This document shows, in pieces, positions 48,685 through 57,107 of a stretch of 64,000 bases of DNA. The stretch spans positions 8,846-72,845 of the forward strand of contig CAYUAI010000012.1 in NCBI GenBank assembly GCA_964442745.1. The letters run 5' to 3'. Under the pieces are notes generated by a model that searched no databases, had not been told where the DNA came from, and was given only the letters and a program-made list of their open reading frames with translations. Position 1 is the stretch's first letter; each line of letters begins with the position of its first letter. The DNA is from CAYUAI01 sp964442745 (GTDB taxonomy: Bacteria > Pseudomonadota > Gammaproteobacteria > S012-40). Position numbers and translations under genes: made by a program.

Positions 48685-48844
48685 TGAGATTATCACCTTT
48701 TAATATTAATGGCTGTTCCCGTAGATATGTTTGGCACTTAATTGAGCGAAATCGAGTTTGTCATTTTGGGCATATTAAAATATGCGCAGTATGGCATTTT
48801 TGGTTTTCTCGATCGTCTTATTTCGTAATGATTAACCACAGGTC

Positions 48845-49145
48845 CCCGCTGCTTGAATCAGGCACATGGACAACACTGTCATGACGGATAAATGGCCAGC
48901 ACCCATTTTCCCTGTGCATAATACCCATGCAATATGTTGCGCCCGGTCAGGGCGGTATATTGGAGGCCGAATTTATAAAATGGATATTGAATCAGATGAA
49001 TTAAAGGAATCAACAGGAGCAAAAGAAATGCATAATTTGCCCCTGCCTGGGTAGACATCACTCGGTGTGACACACCAACGGCGGCACCGGCATAAAGCAA
49101 TCCGGGTCCCAGGTTGGATAGCGTTTTTGTTAACGTGGCAATCAT
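48845..49145 (-). pseudogene. N-terminal relic of an Nramp-type metal transporter
   Basis: From the ATG at 49145 the translation includes LGPGLLYAGAAVGVSHRVMS, then TQAGANYAFLLL, YPFYKFGLQYTALTGRNILH and GYYAQGKWVLAIYPS, the first membrane segments of an Nramp (MntH-like) transporter. A stop follows; after a frameshift VLSMCLIQAAG continues the family for a dozen residues and then similarity ends. About three quarters of the gene is missing. Its position beside the cupin cluster suggests the cluster once included metal transport. Confidence 0.75.
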
Positions 49146-49330
49146 ATTGACTTCAGCTTGTCAGTGAAAGTATTGGCGATCATTGCCGCCGAGTTATTCA
49201 GAGGATAGCCAAATGAAAGTATAATTTCACCCGGTATTTAGCTAAGTGGTCGTATTTCGAGGTAAGGTGTGATTATTCTGCATTAACAGGATTTAGGTTG
49301 GTGTGTTTTCGCCAATCCGCTTGAAACCCA

Positions 49331-49540
49331 TCAAGCAATCGGGGGGGGGGGGGGAGATTTATTCATATACCTTCGACTGATAGGTATGATGTGATTGCCA
49401 TCGGTATGACTTTCACCCAAACCATTATCCAACTTTTTAATCTGTTTAATATAATCCGTGTTGACCATGTGTTGCTGTTGACAGCGTATCCATCAATGAT
49501 TCCCTGATTTTTAGCTTTAATGCGGCGGTAGCCGATCTGG
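49331..49540 (-). pseudogene. LytTR DNA-binding domain relic
   Basis: The leftward translation RCQQQHMVNTDYIKQIKKLD, then NGLGE, IIPISRRYMNKS, matches the C-terminal half of a LytTR domain; its last strands are intact. A stop and frameshifts interrupt the upstream part and no receiver domain is left. The frame runs through the homopolymer tract at 49341-49354 into a stop. Confidence 0.6.
49341..49354. repeat. Homopolymer of 14 G
   Basis: Fourteen consecutive G residues (C on the leftward strand) sit at the 3' end of the LytTR relic. Such tracts slip in replication and are also error-prone in sequencing. Confidence 0.9.
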
Positions 49541-49582
49541 TGGCGATGAACGGATAGTGGTAATCTATTATATAAGATATGC

Positions 49583-49598
49583 CATGTTGCATAACATG
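49583..49598. promoter_or_regulatory. Relic operator upstream of the degenerate RHH gene
   Basis: CATGTT-GCAT-AACATG is a perfect 6-bp inverted repeat. It lies at nearly the same distance from the relic start as the palindrome before the intact gene at 51438, and the shared core ATGTTRCATAAYATG differs at only two or three bases. Confidence 0.5.
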
Positions 49599-49622
49599 CA
49601 GGTTGTTGTGAGGATTGAATAT

Positions 49623-49735
49623 ATGATTAAACGCACGGGTGGGTGAATTGTCGTCGAGATTGATCCTGAATTGAAATAAGAGTGGTATGATGCACTGAAT
49701 TTAAAACGGTGGCTTCTCAATAATGTGGAGCAGTG
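49623..49735 (+). pseudogene. Degenerate copy of the RHH-like ssp leader gene
   Basis: This sequence aligns base by base with the intact gene at 51438: the shared leader GTGAGGATTGAATA, then GAATTGTCGTCGAGATTGA and CTTCTCAATAAT. The copy has in-frame stops (GGG TGA, AAA TAA) and lacks about 15 bases in the middle. Its 3' end runs directly into the methyltransferase ribosome site. Confidence 0.85.
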
Positions 49736-50314
49736 ATGGATTACTACGAAAATAATGCGGCGGCCTTTGTTGAATCAACCCGTTTAGTTGATATGCAGCC
49801 ACTCTATCAACGATTTTTACCGTTACTGCCAAAGTACGCCTCCATTCTGGATGCCGGTTGTGGCTCTGGTCGGGATGCAAAATATTTCATCGAGCAGGGC
49901 TATAAAGTCACCGCCTTTGACGCTTCCGCTAAGATCGCCGCTTTGGCAGAAAAAGAAGTCGGTCAAGCGGTCTCCGTACAGCGTCTGCAAGATATCCCAT
50001 ATCAAAACCAGTTTGACGGTATTTGGGCCTGTGCGTCATTGCTGCATGCTTCTGCCAAAGAGTTGCCCGATGTTTTCCATCGATTGGTGCGAGCGCTAAA
50101 ACCCCAAGGCGTGATCTATTGTTCGTTTAAATATGGCCGGAGTGAATATGAAAAACAGGGCCGGCGATTTACTGACTTGGATGAGGCTGGGCTACGAATT
50201 TTGGTGAGAGAGGTTGAAGGGCTAGTGATAAACGAGCTGTGGGTGACGGCTGACCGCCGGCCAGAGCGTGAGCAAGAACAATGGTTGAATGGGGTTTTGT
50301 GTAAAAATTTATGA
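49736..50314 (+). CDS. Class I SAM-dependent methyltransferase
   Basis: The ATG at 49736 is five bases after GGAG. The 192-residue protein begins MDYYENNAAAFVESTRLVDM and has motif I ILDAGCGSGRDAKYF, motif II VTAFDAS, FDGIWACASLLHAS and the ALKPQGVIYCSFKYG segment. It resembles TehB-like small-molecule methyltransferases often found near defence genes. No DNA-specific NPPY or PCQ motif is seen, so DNA modification is unlikely. It appears intact among relics. Confidence 0.85.
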   Translation: MDYYENNAAAFVESTRLVDMQPLYQRFLPLLPKYASILDAGCGSGRDAKYFIEQGYKVTAFDASAKIAALAEKEVGQAVSVQRLQDIPYQNQFDGIWACASLLHASAKELPDVFHRLVRALKPQGVIYCSFKYGRSEYEKQGRRFTDLDEAGLRILVREVEGLVINELWVTADRRPEREQEQWLNGVLCKNL

Positions 50315-50344
50315 AGGCAGCGACAAACATGGAGGGCCAATGAG

Positions 50345-50548
50345 ATGGCAAAAATTGAGGAATTTAGCGTTAGCAACTATAAGTCATTAAACGATGTCTG
50401 TCTTGGTCGATTGTGGAACCAACAGAATGTTGATCCGCTGACATCTCTGACCGCCGTGATAGGAACAAACGGTGTAGGAAAGAGTTCATTATTCGATGCT
50501 TTTGGTTTTTTGGCAGCTCTGTTTAATCGAGCTGCAGCACGTCGCTGA
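50345..50548 (+). pseudogene. N-terminal fragment of an AAA/OLD-like ATPase
   Basis: The 67 residues start MAKIEEFSVSNYKSLNDVCL, typical of RecF/OLD-type AAA ATPases that begin with this FxxxNYKS element, and include the complete Walker A GTNGVGKSS (residues 40-48). The frame then stops at ARR*. The remaining several hundred residues are missing, so only a nonfunctional stub is left. Confidence 0.8.
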
Positions 50549-50672
50549 CAAGTCACCTCTGACAACAGAACAAATTTGCACGCGACTCAGCCTGCATAAA
50601 AGTCAGGTGAGTGAGTGGATGAAACAGGCGGTGGAAGAGAAACAGGTGAATAGACTAATTAAACTCGTGTGA
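50514..50672 (+). pseudogene. C-terminal fragment with possible winged-helix fold
   Basis: In another frame overlapping the ATPase stub, the translation includes QHVADKSPLTTEQICTRLSL, HKSQVSEWMKQAVEEKQVN and a stop. The pattern looks like a winged-helix-like C-terminus of a larger protein, and the overlap marks a deletion junction between two genes. The parent family is not certain. Confidence 0.45.
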
Positions 50673-51357
50673 TATCAATGAGCTGAGAAGTAATTTTCTG
50701 AATGATTTGACATGATCGAAAAATATCCACAGGTCCCCTGCAAATGAACTCACCAACAATCCACTCACTCATCACCGGCGGGAAATTTTCGCAGTTACTC
50801 GAGGCAATGGTCCTGCCAAAGGTCCAGGAATAAAGTGTTTTGAGTATGTTCGGCAGGGTGTCATCGAACCTGACTTCCCGCAGGATACCTTCTTTAAAGA
50901 TAGATCGGGTTGTCGAAGGCAGTGCCGTAATACAAGCGAATTTCACGGCTTCGGTACAGTTTCTGAGCTGTTCTCAGGGATATCGTTTTATCTAAATATT
51001 TCTGAAAAACCTACTTTGTGTTTTTGTAGAGAAGGTCTATTATCAGGATATTGGTCATCAAAGGGTTGGCTGTGCCAACAAGGGTTGCTGAATAATCAGT
51101 GAGATGGAATTGGTCGCAGGTTAGCTTTGGCGTTTGCCCGACATCAAGGGACAATTACTTTCGAGGATGAAAAATAACCCTTGTTTTATTCAATACCCGC
51201 AAAATATTGAAATTAAGTACTTTAAATTAGCTAATTAATCGTCATCAGCGGCTAGGTTTTAGCGTTATCATCCTTGGTATGATTAATACCATTAATTAAA
51301 TATGGATAATATCATTTCGTAAAGTTTTAATATGTTGATTGTTATGTGAGCATCTCT
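50673..51357. other. Relic-rich intergenic stretch before the ssp operon
   Basis: No gene can be supported in these 685 bp. A leftward open frame of 95 codons (50659-50946) lacks a ribosome site and matches nothing I recognise; it may be part of another decayed gene. The last 200 bp are AT-rich. Confidence 0.4.
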
Positions 51358-51386
51358 TTGTTATCGAGCGTTTCACTATGTAAAAT
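51358..51386 (+). promoter_or_regulatory. Candidate sigma-70 promoter of the ssp operon
   Basis: TTGTTA (51358-51363) and TAAAAT (51381-51386) have a 17-bp spacer, with four and five matches to the -35 and -10 consensus. The predicted start site falls near 51393, inside the adjacent palindrome. Confidence 0.55.
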
Positions 51387-51390
51387 ACGC

Positions 51391-51408
51391 TATGTTACAT
51401 AATATGTA
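51391..51408. promoter_or_regulatory. Candidate operator of the ssp operon
   Basis: TACATA-A-TATGTA (51396-51408) is a perfect palindrome around the predicted transcription start, within the block TATGTTACATAATATGTA. A related palindrome stands before the relic gene copy. It is a natural target for the RHH-like protein encoded 30 bp downstream. Confidence 0.5.
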
Positions 51409-51437
51409 GATACAAGGTTGTTGTGAGGATTGAATAC

Positions 51438-51638
51438 ATGGCTAAAGCTACGAATGGGCGAATTGTCGTCGAGATTGACCATGAATTGAAACAAGAGTTG
51501 TATGATGCGCTTGGTGATGAGGGGTTGAATTTAAATCAGTGGTTTCTCAATAATATGGGACTGTTTCTTGAGGGGTGTGGTGGTTCTACGCGGTCTCTAT
51601 TTTCATCGCAGGAACTAGGAAACGCTGATGTTATTTAA
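51438..51638 (+). CDS. Small ribbon-helix-helix-like protein, first gene of the ssp operon
   Basis: The ATG at 51438 is nine bases after AGG in GTGAGG; an in-frame GTG at 51423 is less likely. The 66-residue protein begins MAKATNGRIVVEIDHELKQE, then LYDALGDEGLNLNQWFLNNM, a strand-helix-helix pattern as in Arc/MetJ repressors. It overlaps sspB by 11 bp. Autoregulation through the upstream palindrome is inferred. The tail of about 20 residues is flexible. No exact family is named. Confidence 0.7.
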   Translation: MAKATNGRIVVEIDHELKQELYDALGDEGLNLNQWFLNNMGLFLEGCGGSTRSLFSSQELGNADVI

Positions 51639-52554
51639 TACGACTAAAGCTGCATTCGGACGCCATGAAACCTTTGCGCTTCGCTATAGCTGGTTGACTA
51701 AAGGTTATCGAGCAGTCACTGCCCCTGGCGGCAACACAATATTTTCCGACGAAGATGCGACGGTTGTGCTTGGTGTCGGTAAGAACATGGTTAACGCTAT
51801 TAGATACTGGCTACAGGTAGCTCAATTGATCGTGCCCGCCCAACCTGGTTTTAAAACAACGTCCTTGGGCGATAAAATTTTTGGTAAAAGAGGCTTTGAT
51901 CACTACTTGGAGGATGAAGCAACCATTTGGCTGGTTCACTGGCTGATTGCATCAAATCCCGAGCTGGCAACAGGCTGGTATTGGTTTTTTAACAAATTCC
52001 ACAAGCCTGAATTCACGTCACAAGAAGCGGCCGCCGCGCTTCTCGATTTTGCTAAGCAAAATATTCAGAGCAAATTTTCTGCAACCACCGTAAAACAAGA
52101 TTCGGCCATTGTGCTGCGCATGTACGCACGTTCAAAAGGTAATGTTCGTACTCCCGTCGAAGACGCGTTGGACTCACCGTTATCGCTGCTAGGGCTGATT
52201 ACACAAGCACCTGGTGGGCGCACATACTACTCACGAGCCCTTGAACGTGAAGCTCTGCCTATCGGTATCTTTGGGTTTACTGTGGCACAGTTATTTGAGG
52301 CCATGGGTGTTGCGGAACTTCCGATTGAAAATTTGATGTATGCCAAGGGCGGTTATCCTGCACCGGGGGCGATATTCCGCCTAACTGAAAATGCAATGAT
52401 TACCAAGCTAGAAAAGTTGATCCATCAAAAACCAGGCATTTTTGAGATACGTGAAACCGCTGGTATCCATCAGCTCTATTTGTTGGAACAGGTTGCTCCG
52501 GTTGAATTTCTACAATTTCACTATCAAGGCCAGTTGCAGGAGAGTGCAGCATGA
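51628..52554 (+). CDS. sspB: DUF4007 protein, SspB-like component of DNA phosphorothioation
   Basis: The 308-residue protein starts MLFNTTKAAFGRHETFALRY, the hallmark of DUF4007. It continues with DATVVLGVGKNMVNAIRYWL, a winged-helix-like region, LGDKIFG, WLVHWLIASNPELATGWYWF and a C-terminal helical part. In the Ssp system SspB is the nicking component that works with SspC and SspD at the modification site. The start overlaps the RHH gene, and its stop overlaps sspC (ATGA). Confidence 0.85.
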   Translation: MLFNTTKAAFGRHETFALRYSWLTKGYRAVTAPGGNTIFSDEDATVVLGVGKNMVNAIRYWLQVAQLIVPAQPGFKTTSLGDKIFGKRGFDHYLEDEATIWLVHWLIASNPELATGWYWFFNKFHKPEFTSQEAAAALLDFAKQNIQSKFSATTVKQDSAIVLRMYARSKGNVRTPVEDALDSPLSLLGLITQAPGGRTYYSRALEREALPIGIFGFTVAQLFEAMGVAELPIENLMYAKGGYPAPGAIFRLTENAMITKLEKLIHQKPGIFEIRETAGIHQLYLLEQVAPVEFLQFHYQGQLQESAA

Positions 52555-55500
52555 GCCTTATTGATAAAATAAATATTAATACCCACTACACTCGTTCAAT
52601 TAATTTAGAGCGTGATTCAGACTCGCAAGCCGTAGTTGAGGCCTACATTCCAACTTCCAGAGCGTTGCGTACACTTGAGCGAATGGCTGAAGCATTAAAG
52701 GCAGATGAAAGTCCACGGGCCTGGTCTCTCGTTGGTCCATATGGGTCAGGGAAGTCTTCATTTGCTGTTTTTCTAGCACACTTGCTGGGTGCTTCTTCTG
52801 AGATTGCAACTCAAGCAGCTAAGGCTACGTTAAAGCGCAATGAACAGATGGATCTGCGGAGCAAGTTTATTTCAGTAACTCGTGGCAGTGAAGGCTATTG
52901 TACTGTTCTGATGACAGGGAGTCCTGAATCGCTGGGTAGACGGCTAGTTCGTTCGCTTGCTGATCAATCTGAAAAAATTTGGATTGGTCGTAGAGGACGA
53001 TCTCCCTCAATTGTGGCGAAGCTTACCTCGTTAGCAGAACAACACGAGCAACCTGCTATTACGGATATCTTAGCGTGTATAAAAGAGCTGCAATATGCGT
53101 TGGCCGGAATCGGCTATTCAGGGTTGCTAATTGTGATTGATGAGCTTGGCAAATTTCTAGAATATGAAGCTCGTCATTACGGCGCAAATAACATCTTCTT
53201 ATTACAATCTTTGGCCGAACATGCCTTAGCATCTCATGAAACGAAATTAGCTATGGTCGTCATGCTTCATCAAGCCTTTGATCAATATGCACGAGGCTTA
53301 GGTGAATTACTTAAAAATGAGTGGGCCAAGGTTCAAGGCCGATTTGAAAATATTCCCTTTTTGGAGTCGTCGGAACAAACATTACGTATTGTGGCGACGG
53401 CTATCGAACACGACTTCTCACGGCCCGAAAGTAGCAGAATAAAAAAAGAGGCCAAGCAACTTGCTCAGTGTTTTTTAGACACAAAGGCATTGCCAAGTGC
53501 AATGGGAGTCAAAGTGGCTTCCGAACTATTTGAAGCGTGTTATCCGCTTCATCCCATTAGTGCCCTCATTTTGCCGATGCTATGTCAGAAGGTTGCTCAG
53601 AATGAACGCACATTGTTTAGTTACCTAGGAAGTAGAGAAGCTCACGGGTTTCAAGACGCGCTGAGTCGCTGTGGCAAGGTGGGTGATTGGATTTATCCCT
53701 GGGAAATCTATGAATATTTTATACTGAATCAGCCTGCGGCACTATCAGATCATTTTACTCATCGTCGTTGGGCTGAGGTTGTTACCGCAACGGAACGTTT
53801 AGGTGATGCAACCGAAGATGAAGTTAAACTATTAAAGACTATCGGTTTGTTAAATATTATCGGTGCGCAAGGTAACTTCAAAGCATCTAACGAATTGATA
53901 GAACTGAGCTTGCCAGCGGATAGGCCTATTAAAAAGGCAATTAAAAGCTTAACTCAGAAATCCATTATTCAATACAGAAAATTTAGTTCAGAGTATCGAG
54001 TATGGCAAGGTAGCGATTTTGACCTTGAAGGGCAGGTGAGAGAAGAGGCTAGTAAGCTAGGTGCTTTCAATCTTGCGAAACAGTTAAACTCAAGACACAG
54101 CCTGCTACCCATCGTGGCACGGCGTTATACCATTGATAGCGGTACGCTCCGGTATTTTATACCCGTTTTTGCCGATGCTTTAAGTTATGAAAAGCTTGAA
54201 ACAAAGAGCCGTGACGCACGAATTATCATTTATTTAGCAGAGAGCAGAAGTGATGAAGGTCTGTTTGGTGATAAAGTAGTCAGCCGTTTTTCCGTGCTGG
54301 ATATCGTGGTTCTGTGTCGAAATGGTGATCAACTACGAGAAATTCTTGCTGAATCACTCGCACTGGAAGAGATTCAGCGTAGTACCCAAGCACTTCATAC
54401 TGATCCAGTCGCACAGCGAGAGTTTGGTGATCGCTATGCCGCTGCTATAGCTAAAGAAGAGGAGCGGATTTCATACCTGATTGAGGAACCAAAGATTGGT
54501 CAGTGGTTCTACCGAGCCAAGCGTCTTGAAATCACTAACAAGCGAGCGCTTCAAGAAGCGCTTTCCTTCGTCCTTAAAAAACTATACCGCCTAAGCCCTC
54601 AAATATTTAATGAACTGATTAATCGAGATAAACCCTCCTCGCAGGCAAATGCTGCCAAAAATAAGCTTGTGATGGCGATGCTGAACAATGAAATAGAAGA
54701 AGACCTTGGCTTTGATAAATTTCCGCCGGAGAAGGCGATTTATCGTGCCATACTGAGAAAGACGAATCTTCATATTAAAGGCAAGCGTGGTGAATGGGTT
54801 ATCAAAGGGCCAGCGTCAAATAAGAGAGAAGATGATCCCTGTAATTTTTATGGTGTGTGGACACGCATTGATAATTTTCTGGATACCACAGAGACGTCAC
54901 CTAAGTCACTCATCGAACTGAACAGAGAGCTACTAGCTCCACCTTATGGTATAAAAGAAGGCGTGCTGCCGATTCTTTACGTTGCCGTGATTGTTGCTAA
55001 TCAACATGACTTGGCCATTTACGAAAACTGTATTTTCAAACCACGTTTTACCCAAGAAATGGTTGAGTATTTTATGAAGCGGCCTGATGCGTTTACCTTT
55101 CAGTGTTTTAGAATTGCTGGCTTAAACTCATCCATCTTCAAAGAGTACTCTAAAGCGCTCTTTAAAGATGGGAAAATACAGGGTTTGCTTGGCGTTGCGA
55201 AGCCTATCGCAAATTTCATGTCTGATTTGCCGGAATATACACAAAAAACATCAAGGGGCATTTCAAAGCAGAGTCAGGCGGTGCGTGATGCTTTTAAACT
55301 CTCTAAGTCACCGGTGACGTTACTCGTTGAAGAGGTTCCTAAGGCGCTGGGTTTTGAGCTAAAAGGAAAAGATCAAGATGACGCCGCTGTTGCAGGTCTG
55401 TCTCAGGCATTAACAGAAACACTACGCGAGCTTAAATATTGTTTCGAAGAATTAAAAGATGAGATGCGTCAACTGTGCGCGCAAGCCTTTCATTTTGATA

Positions 55501-56069
55501 AAGAGACACCATTAGAAGAGCTAAGAAAATCAGCCTACGGTCGTTACAAAGGCCTTGAAGAATACACCATTGACAGAGATGGTCAACGAGCTTTTATTCT
55601 GCGATTGATACAAAAAGAGAGTGATGATGAGGCATGGCTTGACGGTCTGTTGACATTTCTTGGGCGAAAATCTATTGATAAGTGGAACGATAGCGATCGA
55701 GATGGCGCAGAATATCGATTAACTGAGTTTAGTCGAAAACTGAATGACCTAGAAAAACTTAGGCTTCATTATCAAGAAGTCGGTAATAAAGTGGATACAG
55801 ATTTTGATGTATATCTGATCCGTAGCATCAAAAAAGGTGCGTCAGACTACGATGAAGTTGTTGCCGTTGATGCTAGTCGACGTGAAGTCATAAAGATAGC
55901 AAAAAAAAAGATAACTCAGAATTTAACCGACTTAGGCGAGCAAGAGCTGGGTTTAGCTGCGCTTGCCGAGGTGGTGGATGAGTTCCTGATGAAATACCGT
56001 GAATCCGGTAAACAACAACCAGTGACCAATAAACAATCACCAAAAAGAGCAATGAAGGAGGCGAAATGA
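52551..56069 (+). CDS. sspC: Large P-loop ATPase, SspC-like
   Basis: The 1172-residue protein has Walker A GPYGSGKS (residues 62-69) near the N-terminus and a Walker B LLIVIDELGKFLEYE at about 200, followed by a long helical region with several charged segments. Size, motif position and its place between a DUF4007 gene and a PAPS-reductase-like gene match SspC, the ATPase of single-strand phosphorothioation. It overlaps sspD by 4 bp. The C-terminal tail is basic. Confidence 0.85.
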   Translation: MSLIDKININTHYTRSINLERDSDSQAVVEAYIPTSRALRTLERMAEALKADESPRAWSLVGPYGSGKSSFAVFLAHLLGASSEIATQAAKATLKRNEQMDLRSKFISVTRGSEGYCTVLMTGSPESLGRRLVRSLADQSEKIWIGRRGRSPSIVAKLTSLAEQHEQPAITDILACIKELQYALAGIGYSGLLIVIDELGKFLEYEARHYGANNIFLLQSLAEHALASHETKLAMVVMLHQAFDQYARGLGELLKNEWAKVQGRFENIPFLESSEQTLRIVATAIEHDFSRPESSRIKKEAKQLAQCFLDTKALPSAMGVKVASELFEACYPLHPISALILPMLCQKVAQNERTLFSYLGSREAHGFQDALSRCGKVGDWIYPWEIYEYFILNQPAALSDHFTHRRWAEVVTATERLGDATEDEVKLLKTIGLLNIIGAQGNFKASNELIELSLPADRPIKKAIKSLTQKSIIQYRKFSSEYRVWQGSDFDLEGQVREEASKLGAFNLAKQLNSRHSLLPIVARRYTIDSGTLRYFIPVFADALSYEKLETKSRDARIIIYLAESRSDEGLFGDKVVSRFSVLDIVVLCRNGDQLREILAESLALEEIQRSTQALHTDPVAQREFGDRYAAAIAKEEERISYLIEEPKIGQWFYRAKRLEITNKRALQEALSFVLKKLYRLSPQIFNELINRDKPSSQANAAKNKLVMAMLNNEIEEDLGFDKFPPEKAIYRAILRKTNLHIKGKRGEWVIKGPASNKREDDPCNFYGVWTRIDNFLDTTETSPKSLIELNRELLAPPYGIKEGVLPILYVAVIVANQHDLAIYENCIFKPRFTQEMVEYFMKRPDAFTFQCFRIAGLNSSIFKEYSKALFKDGKIQGLLGVAKPIANFMSDLPEYTQKTSRGISKQSQAVRDAFKLSKSPVTLLVEEVPKALGFELKGKDQDDAAVAGLSQALTETLRELKYCFEELKDEMRQLCAQAFHFDKETPLEELRKSAYGRYKGLEEYTIDRDGQRAFILRLIQKESDDEAWLDGLLTFLGRKSIDKWNDSDRDGAEYRLTEFSRKLNDLEKLRLHYQEVGNKVDTDFDVYLIRSIKKGASDYDEVVAVDASRREVIKIAKKKITQNLTDLGEQELGLAALAEVVDEFLMKYRESGKQQPVTNKQSPKRAMKEAK

Positions 56070-56920
56070 AGTGGCATGAGTATGCTTTAAATGTCGATAA
56101 AAATACTCGCCATGTGTTGGGGATATCCGGTGGTAAAGATAGCGCAGCACTTGCTATCTATATCAAAGAGCACCATCCAGAAATTTCTGAGAAGATGGAG
56201 TACTTTTTTACTGACACAGGAGCAGAGCTGCAAGAGGTTTACGATACTTTAGATAAGCTAGAGGCTTATCTAGGGAAAGAGATTACCCGCCTAGGAGGCG
56301 AAAAAGGTTTTGAGCATTGGCTGCGTATCCATGACAACTACCTTCCATCTCCACGTCAGCGTTGGTGTACGCTGGTGATGAAAATCAAGCCTTTTGAGGG
56401 GTTTGTAGGAAATGATCCCGTAATTAGTTACGTAGGTATTCGTGCTGATGAAAACCGAGAAGGCTATATTAGTCAAAAGGAGACAATCAAGGCCGTATTC
56501 CCATTAGCGGAAGATGGCCTGATAAGGGACGATATTTTTCAGATACTGGAAGACAGTATCGGGATACCTGAATACTATGAATGGAGAAGTCGTTCTGGCT
56601 GTTACTTCTGCTTTTTTCAGCGCCAGGATGAGTGGTTGGGGCTAAAACGCAGACATCCTGAGCTGTTTGAAAAAGCTAAACGAATAGAAAAAAATGTTGC
56701 AAAACGGAAGTTTGACTGGGGCAAAGCTGAGATTAAAGAGTGTGGCCAAGGTTATACATGGAACCAAACGGGTCCACTCGATGAAATTGTTCGCAGAGCT
56801 GAAGAGAAAGAAAAAAAACAGGGAGCGGCGAGCAAAAAAAAATCAACTGAGCGCTGGCAAGATGTTCTTAGAAATGACATTGACGATGATGACCCTGATG
56901 ACCAGGCTTGTCTGATTTGT
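56066..56920 (+). CDS. sspD: PAPS-reductase/DndC-like sulfurtransferase SspD (3' end in gap)
   Basis: 285 codons are visible before the assembly gap. The ATP-pyrophosphatase loop SGGKDS is at residues 21-26, and C101 lies in RWCTLVMK. SGCYFCFF has C179 and C182, and the last visible residues are CLIC (C282, C285). Conserved cysteines in DndC proteins bind an iron-sulfur cluster. SspD activates the DNA backbone with ATP and passes sulfur from SspA. The stop probably lies only a few codons into the gap. Confidence 0.88.
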
Positions 56921-57020
56921 NNNNNNNNNNNNNNNNNNNNNNNNNNNNNNNNNNNNNNNNNNNNNNNNNNNNNNNNNNNNNNNNNNNNNNNNNNNNNNNN
57001 NNNNNNNNNNNNNNNNNNNN
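56921..57020. other. Assembly gap of 100 N
   Basis: Exactly 100 N, the usual placeholder for a gap of unknown length. It hides the end of sspD and an unknown part of the tandem repeat and the sspF upstream region. Confidence 0.99.
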
Positions 57021-57082
57021 AGCTTGTAGCTTGTAGCTTGTAGCTTGTAGCTTGTAGCTTGTAGCTTGTAGCTTGTAGCTTG
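57021..57082. repeat. Heptamer tandem repeat TAGCTTG
   Basis: Eight full TAGCTTG units plus a partial one abut the gap, so the true copy number is unknown and probably larger. It lies between sspD and sspF, 25 bp before the sspF start. The unit length of seven changes the reading frame with copy number. Confidence 0.95.
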
Positions 57083-57107
57083 AATAGTAATTTAGCTAGG
57101 ATGAATT

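Noticed and set aside
49736..50314. DNA methyltransferase of a restriction system
   Set aside because: The protein has only the generic SAM-binding motifs and none of the DNA-methylase catalytic motifs; no restriction gene is coupled to it.
48836..50738. Twelve-base repeat CCACAGGTCCCC at 48836 and 50727, near two gene relics
   Set aside because: Hundreds of exact 12-base repeats are expected by chance in 64 kb on both strands, so the match alone does not show mobile-element ends.
50659..50946. Leftward 95-codon frame before the ssp operon
   Set aside because: No ribosome site, no recognisable family, and it lies in a relic-rich stretch; a decayed gene is possible but cannot be supported.
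51628..56920. Double-strand Dnd modification system
   Set aside because: DndB, DndD and DndE-like genes are absent; the DUF4007 gene and large ATPase order fits Ssp instead.
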